From NCBI GenBank assembly GCA_023419175.1, contig JAEZYG010000001.1, positions 1-43,096 of the forward strand: DNA of 43,096 nucleotides, written 5' to 3'. This DNA comes from Actinomycetes bacterium. GTDB taxonomy: Bacteria > Actinomycetota > Actinomycetes > Propionibacteriales > Propionibacteriaceae. The position numbers and the translations under genes are program-made. How positions within the stretch are numbered: the stretch's first letter is position 1; each line of letters begins with the position of its first letter. The notes beneath the pieces are model-generated. The model had not been told where the DNA came from and did not search any database. It was given only the letters and a program-made list of their open reading frames with translations. Shown here piece by piece: positions 25,694 through 34,349 of this stretch.

Positions 25694-26710
25694 TCAACAC
25701 ACTATTGAAGGCTTGAGATAGGGAGTGGATTCCCGCAGATGCACATGGTAGTCCATGTGATGGCTGACGATTTGTTGAGGAGGATCCATGACGATTCGTG
25801 CAGCGGCTTGTCCACTGCCATAGGCATTGAGATCGACAGAGGTTAAGCGTGGAGATAGATAGGGCAGGATCGGTATATCGCTAAAACCGCTGATCGCGAT
25901 CTGGTCTGGGATGCTTATCCCAGCATCATGAAGTCGGCTCATCGCCCCTAAGGCCAACCCATCGGAGACGCACATGAGCAGTTGAGGATGCTGTGAAGTG
26001 AGGATCCCTCCTACAACATCGTAGGCTGCCTGACGTCCAAAAGGAGTGTTGAGACGTAAATGGATTCTTCCTCCTAATGTGGTGATCGTATCGGCGATAG
26101 CGTCCGAACGGATTAAGGCTCCCTTATGATCTCCAGGTCCAGCGAGGAGAATAACATCGCGGTATCCGCGTTCAATCATGGATTGAGCTAGGGCGACAGC
26201 TCCTTCATGATTGGCAACTTTTACCGAGTGGATGTGAGAAAAATCGGTTCCAATGCTGGCAACAGGAATACCGCGTGAGCTCACAAGGCTCAGCTGGTGA
26301 GCCAGATCGGCTATCGCAGCATCAGGATAGAGAAGTCCTCCGGCGATGATGATCGCTCGCAATTGTTGATCGGCAAGCAGTTTAACGGCTTCAGCTTTGG
26401 CATGGGCGCGTGGTCCTGTCGAGATGATCGTAACCAGGCAATCGTCTCGTTCTGCGATGGATTCCACCCCTGCGACAATCTGGGCGAAATAGGGATCGGC
26501 AATATTATTGACCAGTACAGCGATACAGTTATTCGTCTGTGTGCTGCGAGAGGTGATCTTATGGGTTGGGTATCCCAATTCTTTGGCGGCAGCCAAGACG
26601 CGTTCGGCAAGATCGGGACGAACTTTACGTCCAGACGAGGTGTTGAGAGCGCGGGAGGCTGTTGCTAAAGAGACCTCAGCCTTAGCGGCTATCTGGGCGA
26701 GAGTTGCCAT
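25694..26710 (-). CDS. LacI-family transcriptional regulator
   Basis: 338 aa. The N-terminal helix-turn-helix MATLAQIAAKAEVSLATASRALN is followed by the hinge helix and a periplasmic-binding-protein-like sensor domain (IADPYFAQIVAGVE, ISGFSDIPILPYLSPRLTSVD). It probably represses DNA on binding or losing a small ligand, commonly a sugar. No sugar-use gene is adjacent; it is coupled to an upstream DoxX gene by TAATG overlap. The target is unknown and may be the operon itself or distant genes. Confidence 0.92.
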   Translation of the reverse strand: MATLAQIAAKAEVSLATASRALNTSSGRKVRPDLAERVLAAAKELGYPTHKITSRSTQTNNCIAVLVNNIADPYFAQIVAGVESIAERDDCLVTIISTGPRAHAKAEAVKLLADQQLRAIIIAGGLLYPDAAIADLAHQLSLVSSRGIPVASIGTDFSHIHSVKVANHEGAVALAQSMIERGYRDVILLAGPGDHKGALIRSDAIADTITTLGGRIHLRLNTPFGRQAAYDVVGGILTSQHPQLLMCVSDGLALGAMSRLHDAGISIPDQIAISGFSDIPILPYLSPRLTSVDLNAYGSGQAAARIVMDPPQQIVSHHMDYHVHLRESTPYLKPSIVC

Positions 26711-27186
26711 TATGAAGGTTGGGGATAATATTGCTCGATCTTGGAGGTATCCGTTTCACCTTTGGATCCGCGGAAAAGAATGGCATCAAAGCCGGTATAG
26801 AAACAGCCGACAGCGGTAAAGACGATACCTAAGGCGATCAAAGCGGCGTTATATTCAAAACCTCCCTGAGCGAGATAGATCCCAGCAGGCCATTTAATCC
26901 ATGCGATGATGATCGCATTTTGAACGATGACTGCGATTGAAATCAGTCGGGTCAACATCCCCAAAGCCAAGAGAGCTCCACCGAGCACTTCGAGGACGAT
27001 CGTTCCCCACGCGAAGATCTCAGGCTGGGGAAGACCAGAGGCGGCGATGGTAGCGATCTGTACATCCATACCGGCGATAGACCAACGCCACCATGCATGA
27101 GCGAGAAGAATAGCAGCAAATCCCAGCCGTGCGATCAAGAGCAAGATCGCACTGATAACGGTGCCAAAGATCGTTTTCTTAGTCAT
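26710..27186 (-). CDS. DoxX-family membrane protein
   Basis: 158 aa, four hydrophobic helices (about 12-32, 55-78, 80-100, 118-138) with LARLGFAAILLAHAWWRW and VLEVLGGALLALGMLTRL typical of DoxX/SURF4-like proteins. Mycobacterial DoxX has been linked to membrane redox control. AGAGG precedes the ATG. The stop shares one base with the LacI-regulator start, so the two are a coupled pair. The basic, charged C-terminal tail has no recognised motif. Confidence 0.85.
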   Translation of the reverse strand: MTKKTIFGTVISAILLLIARLGFAAILLAHAWWRWSIAGMDVQIATIAASGLPQPEIFAWGTIVLEVLGGALLALGMLTRLISIAVIVQNAIIIAWIKWPAGIYLAQGGFEYNAALIALGIVFTAVGCFYTGFDAILFRGSKGETDTSKIEQYYPQPS

Positions 27187-27228
27187 GGTCTACCTCTCAT
27201 ATCCCTTAGCTGAATGACAGATTAACCG

Positions 27229-27277
27229 ATAAAAAGAATCTTGACCGCTTAGACGTGAGAAAGCGGTCAAGATTCTT
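27229..27277 (-). terminator. Intrinsic terminator of ahpF
   Basis: A perfect 17-bp stem (27234-27250 with 27261-27277), 10-nt loop; on the minus strand TTTTTATC follows. It begins 13 bp after the ahpF stop. Confidence 0.9.
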
Positions 27278-27289
27278 AGAAAAGGTAGA

Positions 27290-28861
27290 TCAGCTATTGC
27301 GAATCAGATGTTCCCAAGCGCTTAGAGCAGCGCTCGCCCCCGATCCTTGAGCGATGACGATCTGCTTATAGGGAACGGACGAACAGTCGCCTGCAGCGAA
27401 GATGCCCTCAAGAGAGGTAGCTCCCTTCTCATCGCAGATGATCTCCGCCCCTTCATTGAGGTCGATCTGTCCATCCAGCCATTCCGTATTGGGTAGTAAT
27501 CCGATCTGGACGAAGATGCCCGCCACATTCAAAGTCTTTTCTTCTGAGGTGGTGCGATCGACATAGCGAAGCCCGGTGACTTCAGAACCGTTACCGATCA
27601 CCTCAGTGGTGGCGGCATTGGTGATGATCTCAACATTCGCTAAGGAGTTGACTTTGTTCATGAGCACTTCGTCAGCTCGACAGCTATCGGCAAATTCCAT
27701 AACGGTGACGTGGCGAACGATCCCAGCCAGATCGATCGCAGCCTCAATTCCGGAATTACCTCCACCGATTACGGCGATATCTTTACCTTTAAAGAGCGGG
27801 CCGTCACAGTGGGGGCAGAAGGTGACTCCCTTGGTGCGATATTCATCTTCTCCAGGAACTCCCATTGTGCGCCAACGTGCTCCTGTGGCGATGATGATCT
27901 CACGGGCTTTCAACGAGGCGTCTTGTCCGAAGAAGACGGTATGCATCTGACCAGGTGATTGAGCTGGCACGATACGGGTAGCCTTCTGAGATTTGATGAC
28001 ATCGATATCGTAGTCGTTGACGTGAGCCTCCAGAGCCGCTGCAAATTTCGGTCCTTCCGTTTGAGGAACGGAGATGAAATTGGCGATCTCGGCAGTGTCG
28101 AGAACCTGTCCACCGAAACGTTCGCCGACTAAGCCGGTGCGAATACCTTTGCGAGCCAGGTAGATCGCAGCAGAGCAACCGGCAGGGCCTTGACCTACGA
28201 CAAGAACCTCATAGGGATCTTTCTCATTGAGTTTCGCAGCGGCCTTTGAGCCAGAATTTTCGTCCAGACGAGAGACGAATTGTTCAATCGTGGTGCGTCC
28301 TTGACCAAAATGCTCGTTGTTGAGATAGATCATCGGTACCGATTTGATCCCCATCTGCTCGATCTCCTCTTGGAAGAGAGATCCTTCAATACAGGTGTGA
28401 CGGATACGCGGATTGATAACAGCCATCGTGTTCAACGCTTGGACAACCGTGGGACAGTTCTGGCAGGACAAGGATATATAGGTGATAAATTCGTAGTCGC
28501 CTTCCAAGGAACGGATCTGTTCAATCAGTTCAGGATCTTCCTTGATGGGATTGCCTCCCACCTGAAGAAGAGCTAAAACGAGAGAGCTAAACTCGTGCCC
28601 CATCGGGATTCCGGCAAAGGTGATGGAAATATCGGAATTGACTCGACGGATTGAAAAAGCTGGACGGCGCTGTGAAGCCGAATCGTCTCGAACGACGGTT
28701 ATCTTGTCCGAAAGGGAGGCGATATCGTCAAGGAGTTGTGCGAGATCAGCGGATGCCTCTCGATCGTCGAGAGAAGCGACAAGCTGAACTTCTTCAGTGA
28801 TACGCGGCATCAACGAGGCGAGTTGAGCGCGCAGATTTTTATCAAGAAGGGTTTTAGGCAT
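27290..28861 (-). CDS. ahpF: Alkyl hydroperoxide reductase subunit F
   Basis: 523 aa, the usual length. The N-terminal tandem thioredoxin-like domain has SLSCQNCPTVVQALN (CxxC). A flavoprotein disulfide reductase domain follows with GQGPAGCSAAIYLARKG, active-site CPHCDGPLFKGK, and the NADPH-binding GGGNSGIEAAIDLAG, ending in GIFAAGDCSSVPYKQ. It passes electrons from NAD(P)H to AhpC. ATG 28861 has AGGA at proper spacing; the in-frame GTG at 28873 lies before that site. Downstream of ahpC in the same direction, separated by 104 bp containing a hairpin. Confidence 0.96.
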   Translation of the reverse strand: MPKTLLDKNLRAQLASLMPRITEEVQLVASLDDREASADLAQLLDDIASLSDKITVVRDDSASQRRPAFSIRRVNSDISITFAGIPMGHEFSSLVLALLQVGGNPIKEDPELIEQIRSLEGDYEFITYISLSCQNCPTVVQALNTMAVINPRIRHTCIEGSLFQEEIEQMGIKSVPMIYLNNEHFGQGRTTIEQFVSRLDENSGSKAAAKLNEKDPYEVLVVGQGPAGCSAAIYLARKGIRTGLVGERFGGQVLDTAEIANFISVPQTEGPKFAAALEAHVNDYDIDVIKSQKATRIVPAQSPGQMHTVFFGQDASLKAREIIIATGARWRTMGVPGEDEYRTKGVTFCPHCDGPLFKGKDIAVIGGGNSGIEAAIDLAGIVRHVTVMEFADSCRADEVLMNKVNSLANVEIITNAATTEVIGNGSEVTGLRYVDRTTSEEKTLNVAGIFVQIGLLPNTEWLDGQIDLNEGAEIICDEKGATSLEGIFAAGDCSSVPYKQIVIAQGSGASAALSAWEHLIRNS

Positions 28862-28911
28862 GACTTTCCTCACATTGAGACCAGGGATGAATGCAATGGG
28901 TGGGCATAGAG

Positions 28912-28940
28912 ATCGTGGCAGCGATCAGCGCTGCCACGAT
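28912..28940 (-). repeat. Hairpin between ahpC and ahpF
   Basis: A perfect 12-bp stem with 5-nt loop (ATCGTGGCAGCG and its complement), 26 bp after the ahpC stop. No T-run follows, so it is probably a processing, pausing or stability element that lets ahpC exceed ahpF. Confidence 0.6.
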
Positions 28941-28965
28941 GCTCAGAGTCCGAGATGAAGGTCGA

Positions 28966-29529
28966 TCAGATCTTGCCGATCAGGTCAATATCGGGGGTCA
29001 AAGTATCAGAGCCTTCTTCCCACTTGGCGGGACAAACCTCGCCAGGGTGGGCGGCGATGTACTGAGCTGCCTTCACCTTGCGCAACAATTCGGTGGCAGA
29101 ACGTCCGATACCTTCAGCGGTACGCTCGATATATTGAATGACACCTTCAGGATCGATGAGGAAGGTGGCGCGGTCAGCCTGACCAGCTCCTTGACGCATA
29201 TTGTCGAAATTATTGGTGAGCTGACCGTTGGAATCGCCGAGCATGTAGTACTGAACCTTGGCGACTTCGTCCGAGGAATCATGCCATGCCTTGTGGACGA
29301 AGTGAGAGTCGGTCGATACTGAATAGACTTCGACGCCGAGCTCGCTCAGCTCGTCGTAGTGTTCGGCTAAGTCACCCAATTCAGTTGGGCAGACGAAGGT
29401 GAAGTCGCCGGGGTAGAAGAAGAAAATCGCCCACTTGCCCAAGACGTCCTGCTCGGTGATCTCGACAAATTCGCCATTGCGATAAGCCTGAGCTGTGAAG
29501 GGCAGAATCTTGGTATTGATGAGAGACAT
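28966..29529 (-). CDS. ahpC: Alkyl hydroperoxide reductase subunit C (2-Cys peroxiredoxin)
   Basis: 187 aa. Reduces hydrogen peroxide and organic peroxides in the cytoplasm. Peroxidatic Cys47 in FTFVCPTE, resolving Cys166 in GEVCPAKW. The sequence is of the enteric AhpC type that pairs with AhpF, which is the next gene. CGGAG is spaced 5 nt before the ATG. I see no clear OxyR-type box upstream. Confidence 0.97.
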   Translation of the reverse strand: MSLINTKILPFTAQAYRNGEFVEITEQDVLGKWAIFFFYPGDFTFVCPTELGDLAEHYDELSELGVEVYSVSTDSHFVHKAWHDSSDEVAKVQYYMLGDSNGQLTNNFDNMRQGAGQADRATFLIDPEGVIQYIERTAEGIGRSATELLRKVKAAQYIAAHPGEVCPAKWEEGSDTLTPDIDLIGKI

Positions 29530-29652
29530 ATAAACTCCGTTTCATTTTCGTCAATCATGGTGGCGTATCGCCGACCGTGAGGAAAAACGATTGGATTTGA
29601 GATTTAATTCCCGGACAGGAAACTTTTCTCAAAAATGGATCGATCTCTACTG

Positions 29653-29695
29653 ATAAAAGAGCGCAGACAGACGGCTAAGTCGTCTATCTGCGCTC
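29653..29695 (-). terminator. Intrinsic terminator of the small membrane protein gene
   Basis: Stem of 9 plus 5 bp with one mismatch (29659-29673 with 29681-29695), 7-nt loop; on the minus strand TTTTAT follows. It separates the small gene from ahpC. Confidence 0.8.
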
Positions 29696-29718
29696 GTAGA
29701 AGCGTTGGTGAAAGATAT

Positions 29719-29967
29719 TCAGTGCTGGGAAAGGCCGCGCAGCCAACCCGCATGGGGGTCGCTTGTGGAATCGTGGCGGGCAGCATTGCCTTTCAGGTGA
29801 TAATTCCTAGCGTTTTGAGGAATTTGGGTGATCGTAAAGGCGATGGCGATCAGGATGGTGATCGCTATCGCTTGAACCAGGTTGACGTCAAAGAGTAGGT
29901 GTGCGGCGAATAAGGCGACGACGAGGAAGATATAGGCGTTCAGATGGGTCATGTGGCGGCGTATCAT
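29719..29967 (-). CDS. Small two-helix membrane protein
   Basis: 82 aa, not recognised. Residues about 9-26 and 32-50 are hydrophobic helices, followed by a polar, His-rich tail (NYHLKGNAARHDSTSDPHAGW). ATG 29967 follows AAAGGA with 6-nt spacing; the longer frame from 29994 would place that site inside the gene. It has its own terminator. A divergent methyltransferase starts 222 bp away. No function assigned. Confidence 0.6.
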   Translation of the reverse strand: MIRRHMTHLNAYIFLVVALFAAHLLFDVNLVQAIAITILIAIAFTITQIPQNARNYHLKGNAARHDSTSDPHAGWLRGLSQH

Positions 29968-30043
29968 GACGATCCTTTGGTTCGATGGGGTCAATCGCGT
30001 GGGAAGTGATGCGAGCTATGACTCCCCACGGTTCAAGTATGCC

Positions 30044-30076
30044 ATCTTGGCAGATAATAAACATCACTGCCAAGAT
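30044..30076. repeat. Inverted repeat in the divergent region
   Basis: ATCTTGGCAG (30044-30053) and CTGCCAAGAT (30067-30076) are perfect 10-bp arms separated by 13 bp of AT-rich DNA. It lies between the starts of the small membrane protein (29967, minus) and the methyltransferase (30190, plus). Long arms with an AT spacer suit a dimeric repressor site; as RNA it would form a hairpin with no T-run directly after it. Confidence 0.45.
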
Positions 30077-30189
30077 AACATTTCGGTAAAAATTTTTCTT
30101 CTTATCGGGCGACTGAAAGTGAAAATATCTCTTCTGGCGTCCAGGTGAAGAAAAAATCTTATTCTCGCAATGTGATATAGGGTGGATCT

Positions 30190-31011
30190 GTGAGTAATGA
30201 AGAGTTTTTCGCTGATAATCAGGCCAATTGGGATGATCGAGCTCTCATTCACTACCAGTCTGATTTCTACGGTGTGGATGCCTTTGTAGCCGATCCATCT
30301 GCCCTCAGTGAGGTAGTTGCAATCGATCGAGAACGTCTTGGTAATTTAGAGCAGCTCACCGCTGTTCATCTGCAATGTCATATCGGTCTTGACACACTCT
30401 CTTTGGCGCGTCTTGGCGCCCAGGTGGTAGGGATAGATCTTTCCCAGCGCTCAGTCGATATCGCTACGCAGATCGCGCAGCGTTGTGGGATCGATGCCAC
30501 CTTCGTTCAAGGCAATGTCTACGATGCTGTCAAGATCTTGCAAGGAGGTCAATTCGATCTGGTCTATACCGGGGTGGGGGCTCTCTATTGGCTTCCCGAT
30601 CTTAATGAATGGGCCAATACCGTCGCCGATCTTCTGCGTCCAGGAGGACGTTTCTTCATTCGAGAGGATCATCCTCTTTCAATGATGTGCGCCTACGATA
30701 ATTCCGAAGGGGTTCGGATAGACGACGACTATTTCAATACGGGCGTGATGACCCAAGATGAAGGACAGACTTATACCGATGGCGGTACCATCGAGCATCG
30801 CCGATATCACGGATGGCATCATGATCTTGGAGAAATATTCACTGCATTGTTGAAAGCAGGGCTCGTGATTGACGATTTCGTTGAAGTAGAGCAGATTCCC
30901 TGGCGGCGTTTTCAGCAGATGGTTCCCGATTCCCATCCGGGTTTCTATCGTCTTGGTGAGAGATATCCCAAGATTCCTCTGGGCTATGTCTTGCAGGCTC
31001 ATCGCGTCTAA
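30190..31011 (+). CDS. Class I SAM-dependent methyltransferase
   Basis: 273 aa. Motif I is VHLQCHIGLDTLSLARLGA, motif II VVGIDLSQRSVDIA, then GQFDLVYTGVGALYWLPDLNEWANTVADLLRPGG (motifs IV-VI, given as landmarks GALYWLPD and LLRPGG). The start NQANWDDRA is typical of a widespread uncharacterised branch acting on small molecules. GTG start with GGTGG just upstream and TATAGG nearby as a possible -10. Single gene; substrate unknown. Confidence 0.87.
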   Translation: MSNEEFFADNQANWDDRALIHYQSDFYGVDAFVADPSALSEVVAIDRERLGNLEQLTAVHLQCHIGLDTLSLARLGAQVVGIDLSQRSVDIATQIAQRCGIDATFVQGNVYDAVKILQGGQFDLVYTGVGALYWLPDLNEWANTVADLLRPGGRFFIREDHPLSMMCAYDNSEGVRIDDDYFNTGVMTQDEGQTYTDGGTIEHRRYHGWHHDLGEIFTALLKAGLVIDDFVEVEQIPWRRFQQMVPDSHPGFYRLGERYPKIPLGYVLQAHRV

Positions 31012-31423
31012 TTCTTTAATTTCTTGAGCGATATGAATGGGTGATGACGCCGTTTGAATTGTATCTAAAATGCAGATAGACGATTTGTGTCGAAGATGTA
31101 TCGGTCTATGAAAAGGGCATCGTATATCCTCTTCTTCTAAGCGTAACGGATCGTTTTCTTAATTGAGGTTAAAGCCCTCTATTCCCCTCTTTTGAATTAT
31201 GAGAGAAGAAAATCCGTATCAAAATAACGCCTGGAGAGTGTTTAATCTCATGGCGAACGCTAAGATATTGCGCATAGACGGTCAGATCCGTCGTGGGATG
31301 GGGTAAGCCGAAGCTCATAGCGGCTTGCTAAGCAATGAAGCTCTCACTGCACTGGTCAAAACCGTCAGAGAAAAAGGAGAAGTGGCCCACTGTCGGGTCG
31401 CGTTTTCAGAAAGGGCTATTCTC
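31012..31423 (+). other. 412-bp gap: glpF leader or promoter region with hairpins
   Basis: No convincing gene. The later part could be transcribed ahead of glpF: GACGG-N6-CCGTC (31277-31292) and GTAAGCCG-N10-CGGCTTGC (31303-31328, 8 bp with one G-U) can form hairpins, and GACGGT can pair instead with ACCGTC near 31363. The earlier half is AT-rich. A frame-consistent extension of glpF back to 31325 exists but has no family similarity. A regulator site or leader control of glycerol genes is possible; no known riboswitch motif was recognised. Confidence 0.3.
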
Positions 31424-32188
31424 ATGGAAGCTACTTTGGGATCGATTTTCGTATCGGAGCTTGTGGGAACCGCATTGCTCCTCCTCCTCGGCGTTGGGGT
31501 TTGCGCTAATACGACCTTGGCGAAATCCAAAGCTCAAGGAACTGGTTGGCTCTTGGTGAACTGGGGCTGGGGCTTCGCCGTCTTCGCTGGTGTATTGGTC
31601 TCCTTCAAATCCGGTGGACATCTGAACCCTGCCGTCACCTTGGGTATCGCAGCCTCTGGTGCTGAAGAATTCGTTCCTGGCGTTGCCGTTAGCGCCGCCT
31701 CTATCGGTGCCTATATTGCCGCTCAGATGATCGGCGCCTTCATCGGTGCATGCCTTGCCTACCTGACATTCAAGCTGCAATATGACGAACAGCTCGATCC
31801 GGCGGCGAAACTGGGAACCTTCTGCACAGCTCCCGAGGTTCGCAACCCTCTGTGGAACTGCGTAACGGAGATTTTCGCCACCTTCGTCTTGGTTTTCGTC
31901 GTCTTGTCCATTGGACCTGCCGGTGAAGCTAGCGGTCTGGCATCGGTCAATCTCGGTTGGCTGGGTGCTCTCGGCGTTGCCCTCCTGGTGACCTCGATCG
32001 GTATGTCTCTTGGCGGCCCGACCGGATATGCGATCAACCCCGCTCGTGACCTCTCCCCGCGTCTGGCACATGCCGTCTTGCCCATCAAGGGTAAGGGCGG
32101 ATGCGATTGGGGCTATGCATGGGTTCCTGTTGTCGCTCCTTGTATCGGTGGTGTCCTGGCAGGTTTGCTCGCTCCCGTCGTCTTCTGA
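31424..32188 (+). CDS. glpF: Glycerol facilitator (MIP/aquaporin family)
   Basis: 254 aa with six membrane helices. The two pore motifs are HLNPAVTLG in the first half and YAINPARDLSPR in the second; the Asp after the second NPAR is typical of glycerol-conducting members. ATG 31424 follows AAAGGG with good spacing and begins at the family N-terminus (EATLGSIFVSELVGTALLLLLG). Passive entry of glycerol, trapped by the glycerol kinase encoded next. A terminator-like hairpin separates the two genes. Confidence 0.94.
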   Translation: MEATLGSIFVSELVGTALLLLLGVGVCANTTLAKSKAQGTGWLLVNWGWGFAVFAGVLVSFKSGGHLNPAVTLGIAASGAEEFVPGVAVSAASIGAYIAAQMIGAFIGACLAYLTFKLQYDEQLDPAAKLGTFCTAPEVRNPLWNCVTEIFATFVLVFVVLSIGPAGEASGLASVNLGWLGALGVALLVTSIGMSLGGPTGYAINPARDLSPRLAHAVLPIKGKGGCDWGYAWVPVVAPCIGGVLAGLLAPVVF

Positions 32189-32196
32189 TTTATCCA

Positions 32197-32236
32197 CTGG
32201 GCTCTTGGAAATCCGAGAGCCCAGCTTTATTCTCTT
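32197..32236 (+). terminator. Terminator or attenuator between glpF and glpK
   Basis: A 12-bp stem with one G-U (32197-32208 with 32213-32224), tetraloop AAAT, then CTTTATTCTCTT. It sits 9 bp after the glpF stop. As glpK follows in the same direction, it may allow partial read-through, or glpK may have its own promoter. Confidence 0.75.
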
Positions 32237-32295
32237 AACACGTACACATGAGACCTTCTATGGTCTATCCACCAACACAACGATGTGAGGACATA

Positions 32296-33819
32296 ATGAC
32301 TGAAGAGAAGAAATACGTACTGGCTATCGATCAGGGAACTACCTCATCGCGCGCGATCATCTTTGACCATAGCGGTCAGATCGTCGCCACTGGTCAGCGT
32401 GAACACGAACAGATCTTCCCCAAGGCTGGTTGGGTTGAACACGATCCGATTGAGATTTGGGATAATATCCGAGCCTGCGTAGCGGATGCTTTGCAGAAAG
32501 CTGAGATCAACCGTCATAGCCTCGCAGCTGTCGGTATCACCAACCAACGTGAGACTGCTGTCGTGTGGGATAAGAACACTGGCGAACCGGTGTATAACGC
32601 GATTGTCTGGCAAGATACCCGTACTTCAGAGATTGTCCGTCAGCTCGCTGGAGATGAGGGAACAGATAAGTACAAGGAGATTTGCGGTCTTCCTCTCGCC
32701 ACCTACTTCTCCGGTCCTAAGATCAAGTGGATTTTGGACAATGTGGAAGGAGCGCGCGAAAAGGCTGAGGCAGGGGATCTTCTTTTCGGTAATACCGATA
32801 CGTGGACTCTGTGGAATTTGACTGGTGGCCCCAGTGGAGGAGTTCATGCCACCGATGTGACGAATGCTTCGCGCACCATGTTGATGGATATCAAGACCTT
32901 GTCCTGGCGTGAAGATGTCTGTGCAGATATGGGCATTCCCATGTCGATGTTGCCTGAGATCCGCTCCTCCTCTGAGGTCTACGGATATGGACGCAAGAAC
33001 GGTCTGCTCATCGATACCCCGATTGCCGGTATTCTCGGCGATCAGCAGGCGGCGACCTTCGGCCAGGCTTGTTTCGAAAAGGGCATGGCGAAGAATACCT
33101 ACGGTACAGGTTGCTTCATGCTCATGAATACCGGTGAAGAGCCCGTTTCTTCCCAGAACGGTCTATTGACGACCGTCTGTTACAAGCTCGGAGACCAGCC
33201 CGCAAAATACGCCTTGGAAGGTTCGATTGCGGTGACGGGTTCTCTCGTTCAGTGGTTGCGTGACAATTTGAAGATGTTCTCTTCAGCTCCAGAGATCGAA
33301 GAATTGGCGCGCACCGTTGAAGATAACGGCGGTGTGTATTTCGTTCCAGCCTTCTCGGGTCTGTTCGCTCCCTATTGGAAAGATGATGCTCGCGGTGCGA
33401 TTGTCGGTTTGACTCGCTATAACAACCGTGGACATTTGGCTCGCGCTGTCTTGGAAGCGACAGCTTTCCAGACTCGTGAAGTCCTCGATGCGATGAATGC
33501 CGATTCTGGAGTTGAGCTGTCCGAATTGCGTGTGGACGGCGGTATGATCGCCAACGAGCTGCTCATGCAATTCCAGGCGGATCTCCTCGGTGTGGACGTG
33601 GTTCGTCCGCAGGTTGCTGAGACCACCGCTTTGGGCGCCGCCTATGCTGCCGGTATCGCCGTTGGCTTCTGGGATGGCGAGCAAGATGTGGTCGATAACT
33701 GGGCTGAGGGAGATCGTTGGAATCCCACGATGGACGAGGCTGAACGTGACCGCACCTATCGTCTGTGGAAGAAAGCTGTTACCCGTACATTCGATTGGGT
33801 GGACGACGACGTCAAGTGA
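32296..33819 (+). CDS. glpK: Glycerol kinase
   Basis: 507 aa, FGGY family. Phosphorylates glycerol to glycerol-3-phosphate. Motifs are LAIDQGTTSSRAIIFD at the N-terminus, GWVEHDPIEIWDN, ITNQRETAVVWDKNTGEPVYNAIVWQDTR (landmarks NQRET and WQDTR), YGTGCFMLMNTG, and FVPAFSGLFAPYW. ATG 32296 follows AGGA spaced 7 nt; the ATG at 32248 would add 16 unrelated residues. It ends before a bidirectional terminator. Confidence 0.97.
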   Translation: MTEEKKYVLAIDQGTTSSRAIIFDHSGQIVATGQREHEQIFPKAGWVEHDPIEIWDNIRACVADALQKAEINRHSLAAVGITNQRETAVVWDKNTGEPVYNAIVWQDTRTSEIVRQLAGDEGTDKYKEICGLPLATYFSGPKIKWILDNVEGAREKAEAGDLLFGNTDTWTLWNLTGGPSGGVHATDVTNASRTMLMDIKTLSWREDVCADMGIPMSMLPEIRSSSEVYGYGRKNGLLIDTPIAGILGDQQAATFGQACFEKGMAKNTYGTGCFMLMNTGEEPVSSQNGLLTTVCYKLGDQPAKYALEGSIAVTGSLVQWLRDNLKMFSSAPEIEELARTVEDNGGVYFVPAFSGLFAPYWKDDARGAIVGLTRYNNRGHLARAVLEATAFQTREVLDAMNADSGVELSELRVDGGMIANELLMQFQADLLGVDVVRPQVAETTALGAAYAAGIAVGFWDGEQDVVDNWAEGDRWNPTMDEAERDRTYRLWKKAVTRTFDWVDDDVK

Positions 33820-33831
33820 TCGGATAAGGAC

Positions 33832-33861
33832 AAAGGACGCGCTCTTTGGGGCGCGTCCTTT
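33832..33861 (+). terminator. Intrinsic terminator of glpK, probably bidirectional
   Basis: An 11-bp stem AAAGGACGCGC with its complement, 8-nt loop, followed by TCTCTGTTAT on the plus strand. The mirrored arm and T-rich flank could also end the convergent flavin reductase gene. Confidence 0.8.
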
Positions 33862-33878
33862 CTCTGTTATAGGCAGGG

Positions 33879-34349
33879 CTAAAGAGTGTTGGCGATCTCG
33901 ATGGAGATCTTACGCACCTGATCTTCATCGTTGCCATTGACGATTCCAAGACAGGTCATCTGGGATTTATCGATGAGGCGTTGAATCGTATCTTCGATGG
34001 CGAGGATAGTCTTGTCGCTCGGTTTACATCCTTGGTAGAGGCAGAGAAGTTTCTTGCCGACATAGTCACTATCCAATCCGCAACGCGAGAGACGTTCGAG
34101 GAAGGCTCTCATGATCGAAGCGAGATTATGCCAGTAGATAGGTGAAGCCAGGACGATGGTTTCAGCTGAACGGACGATCTCAACGAGGGAATCGAATTGG
34201 TCATCTTCGATCTCTTGTCCGATGAAACCGAAGCGATAATCGACAAGATTGATCTGCTCATAGGAACGAGAGCCAAGAACCCTTTTAACCAATTTGACCG
34301 TAGCCCCGTCGATATTGGGGCTGGCGTTGATGATAAGAATGGACGTCAC
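33879..34349 (-). CDS. NAD(P)H-dependent FMN reductase / flavodoxin-fold protein
   Basis: 156 aa. Flavodoxin-like fold: FMN phosphate loop INASPNIDGATVKL near the N-terminus, SPIYWHNLASIMRAFLERL in the middle (isoalloxazine contact region), and KKLLCLYQGCKPSD. Likely reduces FMN or quinone-like substrates. GTG 34349 is chosen since GGGAG lies just before it and the beta strand TSILIINASPN begins there; an ATG 11 codons earlier has no such site. Confidence 0.82.
   Translation of the reverse strand: MTSILIINASPNIDGATVKLVKRVLGSRSYEQINLVDYRFGFIGQEIEDDQFDSLVEIVRSAETIVLASPIYWHNLASIMRAFLERLSRCGLDSDYVGKKLLCLYQGCKPSDKTILAIEDTIQRLIDKSQMTCLGIVNGNDEDQVRKISIEIANTL

Noticed and set aside
29719..29994. ATG 29994 as start of the small membrane protein
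   Set aside because: The ribosome site AAAGGA lies inside that extension and is correctly spaced for ATG 29967.
31012..31423. A tRNA gene in the glpF upstream region
   Set aside because: I looked for a T-loop GGTTCGA-like motif and a matching acceptor stem and found neither.
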